The position numbers were made by a program, and so were the translations under genes. Shown piece by piece: positions 1 through 6,834 of a stretch of 17,649 nucleotides of DNA. Numbering within the stretch: the stretch's first letter is position 1; each line of letters opens with the position of its first letter. Where the stretch lies: assembly GCA_031273835.1 (NCBI GenBank), contig JAISRD010000141.1:1-17649 (forward strand). The letters run 5' to 3'. Origin of the DNA: Treponema sp. (lineage in GTDB: Bacteria; Spirochaetota; Spirochaetia; Treponematales; Breznakiellaceae). The notes beneath the pieces are model-generated. The model worked only from the letters and a program-made list of their open reading frames with translations, made no database searches and was not told the origin of the DNA.

Positions 1-2970
1 GAAACCCACAATCATCCCACCGAAATAGAACCCTTTGGGGGGGCCGCCACCTGTCTTGGGGGGGCCATACGGGACCCCCTGGCGGGCCGGGCCTATGTAT
101 TCAAGGCCATGCGGATTTCCGGCGGCGGCGACCCCCGGGTCCCCCTGGCGGAAACCCTGCCGGGAAAACTCCCCCAAATTAAAATTGCCCGTGAAGCGGC
201 GGCGGGTTATGCATCCTACGGGAACCAGATTGGACTGGCTGTGGGGCAGGTGGCCGAATTCTACCATCCCGGCTTTACCGCCAAACGGCTTGAGCTGGGG
301 GCGGTGATCGGGGCCGTACCGGCGGAGCAGGTGCGCCGGGAAAAGATCCTGCGGGGCGATGTGGTTCTGCTCATCGGGGGGAAGACAGGCAGGGACGGTA
401 TAGGCGGGGCCACGGGGTCCAGCAAAGTACATACCGGGGAATCGGTGGAAAGCGCCGGCGCCGAGGTTCAGAAGGGAAACGCCGTTGAGGAGCGAAAGCT
501 CCAGAGGCTTTTCCGCCGGAAAGAAGTTTCCCTGCTTATAAAGCGCTGTAACGACTTTGGCGCCGGCGGCGTGGCCGTGGCGGTGGGCGAACTTGCCCCG
601 GGCCTGGATATAGACCTGGACGCGGTTCCGAAAAAGTACGCGGGCCTGGACGGAACCGAGCTGGCCATCTCCGAATCCCAGGAACGTATGGCGGTGGTAA
701 CGTCCCCGGAGGACGCCCCCTCCCTGATCCGCTCTGCGGCGGAAGAAAACCTTGACGCCGTGGTAATCGCCCGTGTCAGCGCCGGCGATGACACGGGTGA
801 AACCGGCGGCGGCGGGGCCCGGCTGAGGATGACCTGGCGGGGGCAAACCATAGTTGATCTTTCCCGGCGCTTCCTCGATTCAAACGGCCCCCCCCGGTAC
901 GCCGACGCGCTCATTATCTTAAACGGGGAAACCCCCGGACCGCTTCCCGGCGGAAGCTCCGGGGATCATAGCGAGGAAACAAAAAAAGACCCCCGGGGCT
1001 ATGCGGCGGCCCTGGAGGAAGAACTGGGTTCCCTCAGGAGCGGAAGCCGCCGGGGCCTTCAGGAACGCTTTGACGGCTCCATAGGCGCGTCGTCGGTTCT
1101 TTTCCCCTGGGGGGGCAGGACCCAGGGAACCCCCGAATGCGGTATGGCGGCGCTGCTTCCCGCGTTGGGCAAAAACTGCCTCAGCGCCGCCCTCATGAGC
1201 TTCGGCTTTGATCCCGCCCTGACCGCTGAAAATCCCTACGAGGGGGCCAAAGGGGCGGTGAAGGAGGCGCTGGCGAAATTCGCCTGCCTCGGGGGAGACC
1301 CCTTTAAGGCCCGCCTCTCCCTGCAGGAATATTTTGAACGGATGGAAACCCCCCAATCATGGGGTAAACCCGCGGCGGCCCTGCTCGGCGCCCTGGAGGC
1401 CCAGCTCGCCCTGGGGGTTCCCGCCATAGGGGGCAAAGATTCCATGTCGGGTTCCTACCGGGACCCCGCCAACGGCGTTGAATTGACCGTGCCCCCCTCG
1501 GTGGCGGTTTTTGCCGCCGGGATCGCCGGGGCCGGGGCAATACGTTCCGGGGCCCTCAGCGGGGAAGCGGGGAATCCCATCGTTTTACTGTACCCCGGGC
1601 CGGAGGGGGCGGACGGCGGATGGGGTATCTTCAGGGCAAACATGGCCTGTATCGCCGCCCTCACGAAGCGGGGGGTGGTCAAGTCCGCCTATGCCGCCGC
1701 GGCCGGCGGCGCCGCCGCGGCGCTGGCCCTTATGGCCTTCGGCAATATGACCGGCGTCGAGGTCCGGGCCGCCGCGCTGGATCTGGTGGACGAAAAAAAC
1801 TATCCCGGCGCGGTCCTGCTTGAACTGGACAGGAGGGACGCGGCGGATTCGGAGGGGGGCCTGCGGGGGGAGATAAGAGAAATCCTCCAAAGCTCCCGCT
1901 GGGCCCAGGCGGGGCGGACCATAGAAGAACCGGTGTTCCGCGTCATTAGCCGGCCGGCCTCCGCCGGACAGGGGGCTTCCGCGTATACTTCCGCCGCCGA
2001 ATGCCCCCTGGAGGAACTCCGCGCCGTCTACGAGGGGGTCCTCCTCCGGACCTATCCTCAAAGGACCGATGAAGAAGCGGGGGCCGCCGCGGTTAAGGAC
2101 CTCCCGGCGGGAAGCGGCGGCGGGGGGAGCGCGGGGCCTGGGGCGAAGTTCCGGCCCGGCGGGAAATCTGCCCGGCCGCTGGTCCTGCTCCCCGTCTTTC
2201 CCGGAACCAACGGCGAGGGGGATATGGAGAAGGCCTTTGCCGAAGCCGGCGCCAAAACCAGGCAGTTCGTATTCCGCAACCGTACCATGGAGGACGTATC
2301 CGGTTCCATCGGGGAACTGGCGGCGGCGATTAAGGAGGCCCAGATCATCGCCCTCTCCGGGGGATTCAGCGCCGGCGACGAGCCCGACGGTTCGGGAAAA
2401 TTTATCGCCAATGTATTCAGGTCCCCCCGCCTGGCCGAAGCGCTCATGGAATTCCTTGAAAAGCGCAGGGGCCTCATGCTGGGTATATGCAACGGTTTCC
2501 AGGCGCTCATCAAACTGGGCCTGGTTCCCTACGGCCGTTTTATTGACCCCGGCGAAAATTCCCCCACCCTTACCGTTAACCGCATAGGCCGCCACGTGTC
2601 CCGTATGGTAAGAACCAGGGTGATGTCAACCGTTTCCCCCTGGCTTGCCCTGGAAGAGCCCGGAACGGTACACATACTGCCGGTAAGCCACGGCGAGGGA
2701 CGGCTCGTGATAGACAGGGCCGAGGGGCTTAAGCTTTTTGAGGACGGGCAGGTCCCCTTCTGCTATGCCGACGAGCGGGGAGAGCCGGCCCTGACCGAAC
2801 CGGACAATCCCAACGGATCGGATTTCGCCATCGAAGCGCTTACCAGCCCCGGGGGCAGGATACTGGGCAAGATGGGCCATTCCGAGAGGCGGGGGGATTT
2901 TGTGCACATCAATATACCCGGCAATAAGGTTCAGCGGATCTTTGAAGCGGGAACAGCCTACTTCAGGTGA
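1..2970 (+). CDS. purL: Phosphoribosylformylglycinamidine synthase, large single-chain type (5' end missing)
   Basis: The enzyme uses ATP and glutamine to convert FGAR to FGAM, the fourth step of de novo purine synthesis, in the cytoplasm. The frame is already open at base 1 and reads ETHNHPTEIEPFGGAAT, the AIRS-synthase-like core motif, so the first roughly 250-280 residues lie upstream; 989 residues are visible. The order is: first synthetase half; second half with AIGGKDSMSG near 1429-1449; a Gly/Ala/Pro-rich linker around 2070-2170; then a class I glutamine amidotransferase domain. Its likely triad is Cys (codon 2488-2490, in GICNGFQ) with His 2878-2880 and Glu 2884-2886 (in GHSER). Motifs such as SYGNQIGLAVGQV and GLDGTELAISESQERMAVV fit the clostridial-type clade (TIGR01857-like), from memory of the family. 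The ATG at 109 is internal. The next gene starts 19 bases after the stop, so co-transcription is likely. Confidence 0.96.
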   Translation, partial: ETHNHPTEIEPFGGAATCLGGAIRDPLAGRAYVFKAMRISGGGDPRVPLAETLPGKLPQIKIAREAAAGYASYGNQIGLAVGQVAEFYHPGFTAKRLELGAVIGAVPAEQVRREKILRGDVVLLIGGKTGRDGIGGATGSSKVHTGESVESAGAEVQKGNAVEERKLQRLFRRKEVSLLIKRCNDFGAGGVAVAVGELAPGLDIDLDAVPKKYAGLDGTELAISESQERMAVVTSPEDAPSLIRSAAEENLDAVVIARVSAGDDTGETGGGGARLRMTWRGQTIVDLSRRFLDSNGPPRYADALIILNGETPGPLPGGSSGDHSEETKKDPRGYAAALEEELGSLRSGSRRGLQERFDGSIGASSVLFPWGGRTQGTPECGMAALLPALGKNCLSAALMSFGFDPALTAENPYEGAKGAVKEALAKFACLGGDPFKARLSLQEYFERMETPQSWGKPAAALLGALEAQLALGVPAIGGKDSMSGSYRDPANGVELTVPPSVAVFAAGIAGAGAIRSGALSGEAGNPIVLLYPGPEGADGGWGIFRANMACIAALTKRGVVKSAYAAAAGGAAAALALMAFGNMTGVEVRAAALDLVDEKNYPGAVLLELDRRDAADSEGGLRGEIREILQSSRWAQAGRTIEEPVFRVISRPASAGQGASAYTSAAECPLEELRAVYEGVLLRTYPQRTDEEAGAAAVKDLPAGSGGGGSAGPGAKFRPGGKSARPLVLLPVFPGTNGEGDMEKAFAEAGAKTRQFVFRNRTMEDVSGSIGELAAAIKEAQIIALSGGFSAGDEPDGSGKFIANVFRSPRLAEALMEFLEKRRGLMLGICNGFQALIKLGLVPYGRFIDPGENSPTLTVNRIGRHVSRMVRTRVMSTVSPWLALEEPGTVHILPVSHGEGRLVIDRAEGLKLFEDGQVPFCYADERGEPALTEPDNPNGSDFAIEALTSPGGRILGKMGHSERRGDFVHINIPGNKVQRIFEAGTAYFR

Positions 2971-2989
2971 ACCATACCGCAGGCCCGAA

Positions 2990-5275
2990 ATGGTAACAAA
3001 AACGGTAGAACTCCTGGCACCCGCGGGGTCCCCTGAGGCTTTGGCGGCGGCGGCGGCCGAGGGGGCCGACGGGGTTTATCTGGGCTTAAAATCCTTTAAC
3101 GCCCGGATGAGGAGTGCCAACTTTAGCTACGCCCAGTTTGAAGGGTCCCTCAGGGCCATGCGCCGCATGGGCAGAAAGGTCTATGTAACGGTAAATACCG
3201 TCTTCGAGCAGCGCGAAGGGGACCGGGTCTACCAGCTGCTCAAATACCTTGCCGGCGCCGGGCCCGACGGGATCATCGTGCAGGACTACGGGGTCCTGAT
3301 GATGGCCCGGGAATTTCCGGGCCTCAGAATCCACGCGTCGACCCAGATGAATATCGCCTCCGCCCGGGGGGCCAACGGCCTCTCCAAATACGGGGTTTCC
3401 AGGGTTGTGCTCGCCAGGGAACTGGGCGTCGCGGAAATCGCTGAGATCCATTGCCGGACCAATCTGGAATTGGAGGTCTTTGTCCACGGCGCCCTCTGCG
3501 TGAGCGAATCGGGGCTCTGTCTTTTTTCAAGCTACCTTGGGGGCAAATCCGCCAACCGGGGCCTCTGCACCCAGGCCTGCCGGAGGCTCTATACGGCGGA
3601 ACCCTCCGGGGGCTCAGGCGGTGAAAACCCCGCCCCGGGAGAACCCCGGGGGGCCTATTATTTCAGCCCCTGCGATCTTTCCCTCATAGCCCGCGTTCCC
3701 GACCTGGCCGAAGCCGGGGTCCGGTCCTTCAAGATTGAGGGGAGGATGAAGAGCGCCGAATATGTGGGGGCGGTGGTTTCCGCCTACCGGCTTGTGATCG
3801 ACAGCCTTGATTCGGGGGGGGATGCCGGGCGGCGCGCCCTGGACGAGGCCCGTCTCATACTGCGGAACGATTTTGCCCGGCCCAAAACGGAATTCCTTTT
3901 TATCCCTCCGGAGGAAAAGGGCGGGGAAGCGGCCGCGGACTGGCTCAGGCCGGATCAGGCCGGGGGTACCGGCATAGCCCTGGGGGCGATCCTCAAAGTA
4001 CGGGAAAGCGGCGGCCGGGGGCGGGCGGCCGGCCTTCGGCAGGCTTTGATACGGAGCGGTGTTGCTCCCGTCCCGGGGGATACGCTGCGCTTCCACAGGG
4101 CCGACGACTCGGAGCGGGTTTCGCTCAAACTCAGCAGGCCCTTCATCACGATTGACGGGCCCCCTGCCGTCGCTGCCGGTAACGGGTCCGCCGGACCCGC
4201 CGGGCAGTCCGGAACCGGGGGCCTCCGGGACCGGTGGATTCCCGTACCCGGCGGCTTTGAACCGGGAGACACGGTATACCTCATACGGACCGGGGGGGTG
4301 AACAAACGCTATCCCCCGATTATGCCGAAAGACCTCACCCCGTTTAAGCGATGCCCCGGACGGGAGCGGGCCCCCGGCGCGCCCTTCGACCCCTGCCCCC
4401 AGAGCGAGGCCAGGGCGAATAAAGACTGCCCTGCGGGCATATACGCGGCGGTTTCTTCGATAGAGGATCTCTACGTACTGCAGGCCGTCCGGCCCGCGGG
4501 GGTTTTCCTTACCCTGGACCGCGGAACCCTGGCCTCCCTTCTGGATAACCCCGCGCTTCCCTTCAGGGAGACCGAACTCATACCAAGCCTGGACCCCTTT
4601 TTTCCCCAGGGGGAGGACGCCTTTTTAAGCGAGGCGATCCCCGCCCTGTACCAAAGGGGCTTCCGCCGTTTCATGGTGAACAACCCCGGGCATTTTTCGC
4701 TTTTCAGCGGCCTTCGCCCCCCCGGGGGGGCCGGAAAGGCCGGGGAGCGGCCTGTCCTCATCGCGGGGCCCTATCTTTACGCCTTTAACGCCTGGGCCGC
4801 GGGTTTTGTCTTTTCCCGGGGAGCGGATTTTTTTACCAGCCCCCTGGAAAATTCCCGGCAGAATTTGGAAAAAACCCTCTCGGTCTATCCCGCGCTGCAC
4901 GCGAAAACCTTCGTTACCCTCCTCGCCTGGCCCGCCCTGTTCCGCATCCGCGCCGCCCTGGACAGCCTGTATTCATTTAGGGAATTCCGGGACAGCAGGG
5001 ACGAGCGCTTCAGGCTCACAGGCGGGGCCGGATCTTCCTTTGTCATACCCGAAAAACCCTTTTCGATTACCGATAAGCTCCGCTATTTAAGAGAGGCGGG
5101 GTACCGGCGCTTTATACTGGATTTTTCAAACTGCGCGTTTACTCCCCGGAATACAAAACTCCCCCTCCATAAGAAAGACTACAAGGACATAATGAGGGCC
5201 ATCGAGGAGGCCGCGCCCCTTCCGAACATAAGCCGCTTCAACTGGAAAGACGGTTTCTACACGGTCAAAGAATAG
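2990..5275 (+). CDS. U32-family 'peptidase', long RlhA/TrhP/UbiU-like RNA- or substrate-hydroxylation protein
   Basis: The protein has 761 residues. The N-terminal U32 domain starts ELLAPAGSPEALAAA and continues through VFVHGALC, SANRGLCTQACR and FKIEGRMKSAEYV. The four cysteines Cys170, Cys177, Cys193 and Cys228 match the spacing of the [4Fe-4S] ligands described for UbiU; Cys197 is a fifth candidate. Characterised relatives hydroxylate rather than cleave: RlhA on 23S rRNA C2501, TrhP on tRNA U34, UbiU/UbiV on ubiquinone precursors. The length and the long tail beyond about residue 320 resemble the RlhA-type subgroup with a DUF3656-like region, which is my preferred reading; proteolysis is less likely. 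The ATG at 2990 is chosen because family members begin just before LLAPAGS. An in-frame ATG at 2900 lies inside purL and would add 30 unrelated residues. No good Shine-Dalgarno precedes 2990, so translation may be coupled to purL. Confidence 0.88.
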   Translation: MVTKTVELLAPAGSPEALAAAAAEGADGVYLGLKSFNARMRSANFSYAQFEGSLRAMRRMGRKVYVTVNTVFEQREGDRVYQLLKYLAGAGPDGIIVQDYGVLMMAREFPGLRIHASTQMNIASARGANGLSKYGVSRVVLARELGVAEIAEIHCRTNLELEVFVHGALCVSESGLCLFSSYLGGKSANRGLCTQACRRLYTAEPSGGSGGENPAPGEPRGAYYFSPCDLSLIARVPDLAEAGVRSFKIEGRMKSAEYVGAVVSAYRLVIDSLDSGGDAGRRALDEARLILRNDFARPKTEFLFIPPEEKGGEAAADWLRPDQAGGTGIALGAILKVRESGGRGRAAGLRQALIRSGVAPVPGDTLRFHRADDSERVSLKLSRPFITIDGPPAVAAGNGSAGPAGQSGTGGLRDRWIPVPGGFEPGDTVYLIRTGGVNKRYPPIMPKDLTPFKRCPGRERAPGAPFDPCPQSEARANKDCPAGIYAAVSSIEDLYVLQAVRPAGVFLTLDRGTLASLLDNPALPFRETELIPSLDPFFPQGEDAFLSEAIPALYQRGFRRFMVNNPGHFSLFSGLRPPGGAGKAGERPVLIAGPYLYAFNAWAAGFVFSRGADFFTSPLENSRQNLEKTLSVYPALHAKTFVTLLAWPALFRIRAALDSLYSFREFRDSRDERFRLTGGAGSSFVIPEKPFSITDKLRYLREAGYRRFILDFSNCAFTPRNTKLPLHKKDYKDIMRAIEEAAPLPNISRFNWKDGFYTVKE

Positions 5276-5292
5276 GCCCCCCATTTACGAGG

Positions 5293-5356
5293 AACCACCA
5301 AATACACGAAAAACACTAAATTAAAGAGACCCATAATAAACTTTTCGTGTTTTTCG
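5293..5356 (+). repeat. Dispersed intergenic repeat, copy 1 (partial)
   Basis: An AT-rich island in GC-rich surroundings between the U32 gene and ssb. Bases 5293-5330 match 35 of 38 bases of the reverse complement of 6080-6117 in the other spacer, by eye. Both copies then continue to AAACTTTTCGTG-type sequence, but copy 2 has about a dozen extra bases in between. Inside copy 1, CGAAAAACAC (from 5308) and GTGTTTTTCG (ending at 5356) are inverted, so it could fold. It has no coding capacity. Confidence 0.75.
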
Positions 5357-5457
5357 CCGGTTAATTCTCCCCTGGGGGCGGAAAAATTCCCCGGGAATTA
5401 AAGCGCTGACAAGCTCTCCGCCCTCTTAGCCGGTATCAGGGGCAAATCTGTATCCCT

Positions 5458-5519
5458 GGCCGGAAGGCCCTGCGGCCCGCCGGAACTATCATAAGAGGAG
5501 CGCCTTGAGGAAGAGGCGC
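5458..5519 (+). other. Leader of ssb with two short hairpins
   Basis: Two short inverted repeats lie in the 5' flank of ssb. GGCC-GGAA-GGCC spans 5458-5469. GCGCCT (5500-5505) pairs with AGGCGC (5514-5519) across an 8-base loop. The second ends five bases before the Shine-Dalgarno CGGAGG (5525-5530), so it could affect ribosome access or be a processing site. Neither is followed by a T run, so they are not terminators. I found no convincing -35/-10 pair for ssb here. Apart from this and the repeat copy, I see nothing else in 5276-5535. Confidence 0.35.
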
Positions 5520-5535
5520 CCAACCGGAGGCATTC

Positions 5536-5976
5536 ATGAACAATCTCAATTCAATCTTAATTGAAGGAAACCTGACCCGCGATCCCCTGTTCCGATCCAC
5601 CCCCAAGGGAACGCCGGTCTGCAGTTTCACCCTTGCCTCCAACCGTTTCTTCAAGCAAGATTCAGGATTGGAAAAGGAAGTCGGGTTTTTCGATGTGGAA
5701 ACCTGGGCGAAATTGGCGGAAAGCTGCTACAACCTCGGCCATAAGGGGCGGGGCGTCCGGGTGGTGGGCAGGCTGAAACAGGAACGGTGGAATGGTTCCG
5801 ACGGAAAACTCCACTCCAAGGTAACGATTGTGGCCGAACATGTGGAGTTCAAACCGGAATTCAAGAAGGAGGGCGCCGAACCCAAGGGCCCGGATTCGGC
5901 GGAAGCGGATTTTGCCGCCTGCGCCTTTGAGGCCGCCGGAGTTCCCGCCGGAGAACCTGAGAAAATCCCATTCTAA
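5536..5976 (+). CDS. ssb: Single-stranded DNA-binding protein
   Basis: SSB coats single-stranded DNA in replication, repair and recombination and recruits partner proteins through its tail. The 146-residue protein has the OB-fold pattern LNSILIEGNLTRDP, then CSFTLASNRFF, FFDVETWAKLAE and GVRVVGRLKQERW over about residues 3-110. A short variable linker follows and the chain ends in KIPF. The IPF tip is the standard partner-binding end, although the usual run of aspartates before it is reduced (GEPEKIPF). The start is supported by CGGAGG at 5525-5530, five bases before the ATG. In many bacteria ssb lies between rpsF and rpsR; here neither is adjacent, and a repeat element follows. Confidence 0.95.
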   Translation: MNNLNSILIEGNLTRDPLFRSTPKGTPVCSFTLASNRFFKQDSGLEKEVGFFDVETWAKLAESCYNLGHKGRGVRVVGRLKQERWNGSDGKLHSKVTIVAEHVEFKPEFKKEGAEPKGPDSAEADFAACAFEAAGVPAGEPEKIPF

Positions 5977-5982
5977 GGAGGT
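5974..5982 (+). promoter_or_regulatory. Orphan consensus Shine-Dalgarno overlapping the ssb stop
   Basis: TAAGGAGGT is a full 9-base complement to the usual 16S rRNA 3' end. It begins with the ssb stop codon itself. No ATG, GTG or TTG lies at a working distance: the following bases are AATAACCACGGACGG, and the MITE-like element begins at 5987. It looks like the ribosome-binding site of a downstream gene that is no longer there. Chance cannot be excluded for a purine-rich nonamer. Confidence 0.45.
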
Positions 5983-5986
5983 AATA

Positions 5987-6148
5987 ACCACGGACGGCGC
6001 GGACAGGAAGGAGAAATTTACCACGAAAAGCACGAAAAGCACGAAAAGCACGAAAAGTTTGTTCGCAATCTTTATTTTTGTCTCTTTAATTTAGTGTCTT
6101 TCGTATATTTAGTGGTTAAACTTTTTTCCTGTCCGTGCTGTCCGTGGT
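5987..6148. mobile_element. MITE-like element with 23-base terminal inverted repeats (dispersed repeat, copy 2)
   Basis: The left end (5987-6009) and the reverse complement of the right end (6126-6148) agree at 21 of 23 bases, both starting ACCACGGAC. The interior is AT-rich, holds four tandem 9-base units (6022-6057) and, on the minus strand at 6080-6117, the 38-base segment shared with copy 1. There is no credible ORF, so it would need a transposase in trans if mobile. I see no clear target-site duplication: the left flank is GTAATA and the right flank AAAAAT. An alternative is a large stem-loop of the REP or processing type between the convergent ssb and LRR genes. Confidence 0.65.
6022..6057 (+). 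repeat. Four perfect tandem copies of CACGAAAAG
   Basis: The 9-base unit CACGAAAAG occurs at 6022-6030, 6031-6039, 6040-6048 and 6049-6057 without a mismatch, inside the MITE-like element. Copy 1 of the dispersed repeat has only degenerate traces of it (CTTTTCGTG on the plus strand at 5341-5349). Such an array can change copy number by slippage. Confidence 0.9.
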
Positions 6149-6161
6149 AAAAATCTTATTG

Positions 6162-6707
6162 CTAATCCTTGTAATCCACCGGGCAGCGCAGTCCCATGAG
6201 GGCGTGTTCCCCCAGTTTGGTACGCCGGGAAAGGCTGAATTTTTCCAGCCCCAGGCAGCCGGAGAAGGCCCTTCCGCCTATGGTCCTTAGGGTATCGGGG
6301 ATGTCCAGCTCCCTGAGGCTCCGGCAGTTAAAGAAAGCGCCGTCCCCTATGGAGATGAGGCTCCGGGGTAGGTTGATCTTTTCCAGCATGACGCAGTTAA
6401 AAAAAGCCCTGCGGCCTATGACGGTGAGGGTATTGGGGAGGGAAACTTCGGTAAGGAAGGAACAGCCCGCAAAGGCCCTTTCGTCGATAAAGGCGATACC
6501 CGGCGGGATTTTTACCGACACAAGCGGGGTCCCCGCGAAGGCCCGTTCCCCTATGCGGTCAACCCCTAAATTGGACGGAATCGCCACAAGCTGGGCGGCG
6601 CCCCGGTACTTAACCAGGACCCTGTCCTTTACGATAAAATCCGGAGCCTGGGCAATAAGCAGGGCGGCGGCAAGCAGAAAGCCGGAAAAAAAGAAAACCC
6701 GTTTCAT
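6162..6707 (-). CDS. Small exported leucine-rich repeat protein, BspA/TpLRR type
   Basis: The protein has 181 residues. It starts with a signal peptide (MKRVFFFSGFLLAAALLIAQA, probable cut near residue 21) and a short non-repeat cap. From about residue 49 to 171 there are five to six repeats of 23 residues with the pattern IGxRAFxxCxxLxxxxLPxxL, for example IGRRAFFNC and IGDGAFFNC. This is the LRR_5 class, common on treponeme and oral-anaerobe surfaces, where it mediates adhesion or protein contacts; the ligand here is unknown. The frame stays open upstream into ccdA, but the signal peptide and a -10-like sequence ending eight bases before the ATG support 6707. No Shine-Dalgarno is visible. 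It is divergent from ccdA and convergent with ssb. Confidence 0.85.
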   Translation of the reverse strand: MKRVFFFSGFLLAAALLIAQAPDFIVKDRVLVKYRGAAQLVAIPSNLGVDRIGERAFAGTPLVSVKIPPGIAFIDERAFAGCSFLTEVSLPNTLTVIGRRAFFNCVMLEKINLPRSLISIGDGAFFNCRSLRELDIPDTLRTIGGRAFSGCLGLEKFSLSRRTKLGEHALMGLRCPVDYKD

Positions 6708-6714
6708 CAGTATA

Positions 6715-6744
6715 AGTATACTGTTGATCGGAAGGCCCGGTCCA
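6715..6744 (-). promoter_or_regulatory. Candidate promoter of the LRR gene, near-leaderless
   Basis: On the minus strand TATACT lies at 6720-6715 and is repeated directly at 6714-6709, just before the ATG at 6707. With the upstream hexamer as -10, a TGGACC (four of six to TTGACA) lies 18 bases upstream at 6744-6739. Transcription would then start at about 6708, one base before the ATG. The -35 is weak. Confidence 0.4.
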
Positions 6745-6793
6745 TACACGGCAAAGCCGCTGGGGCTCGCCGGGAAAAACGTCCTCCGTTTCC

Positions 6794-6827
6794 TTGCCCG
6801 GAACGGGGCGGGGCGGTATATTATAAG
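6794..6827 (+). promoter_or_regulatory. Candidate promoter of ccdA, short or no leader
   Basis: TTGCCC (6794-6799) is followed after 17 bases by TATATT (6817-6822). The overlapping hexamers TATTAT (6819-6824) and TATAAG (6822-6827) could also serve as -10. Depending on the hexamer, the start would be about 0-6 bases before the ATG at 6835. The only SD-like bases (AAGG) touch the ATG, too close for normal initiation. Confidence 0.4.
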
Positions 6828-6834
6828 CTTAAGG

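Noticed and set aside
1585..2595. Long minus-strand open frame of 336 codons inside purL
   Set aside because: It is antisense to conserved PurL motifs, its translation is rich in Gly, Pro and Arg with no recognisable domain, and GC-rich DNA readily keeps shadow frames open.
2900..2989. Earlier ATG for the U32 gene, overlapping purL by 71 bases
   Set aside because: The extra 30 residues do not resemble the family N-terminus, which begins just before LLAPAGS.
5406..5439. CTGACA ... TATCAG as a promoter for ssb
   Set aside because: The spacing is 22 bases and no better -10 lies at 16-18 bases.
6022..6057. Tandem 9-mers as a CRISPR array
   Set aside because: The units are directly adjacent with no spacers, and no cas gene is present.
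6196..6834. Upstream extension of the ccdA frame by over 200 codons
   Set aside because: It is antisense to the LRR gene, whose 23-residue repeats and signal peptide are convincing. CcdA proteins start at the first membrane helix.
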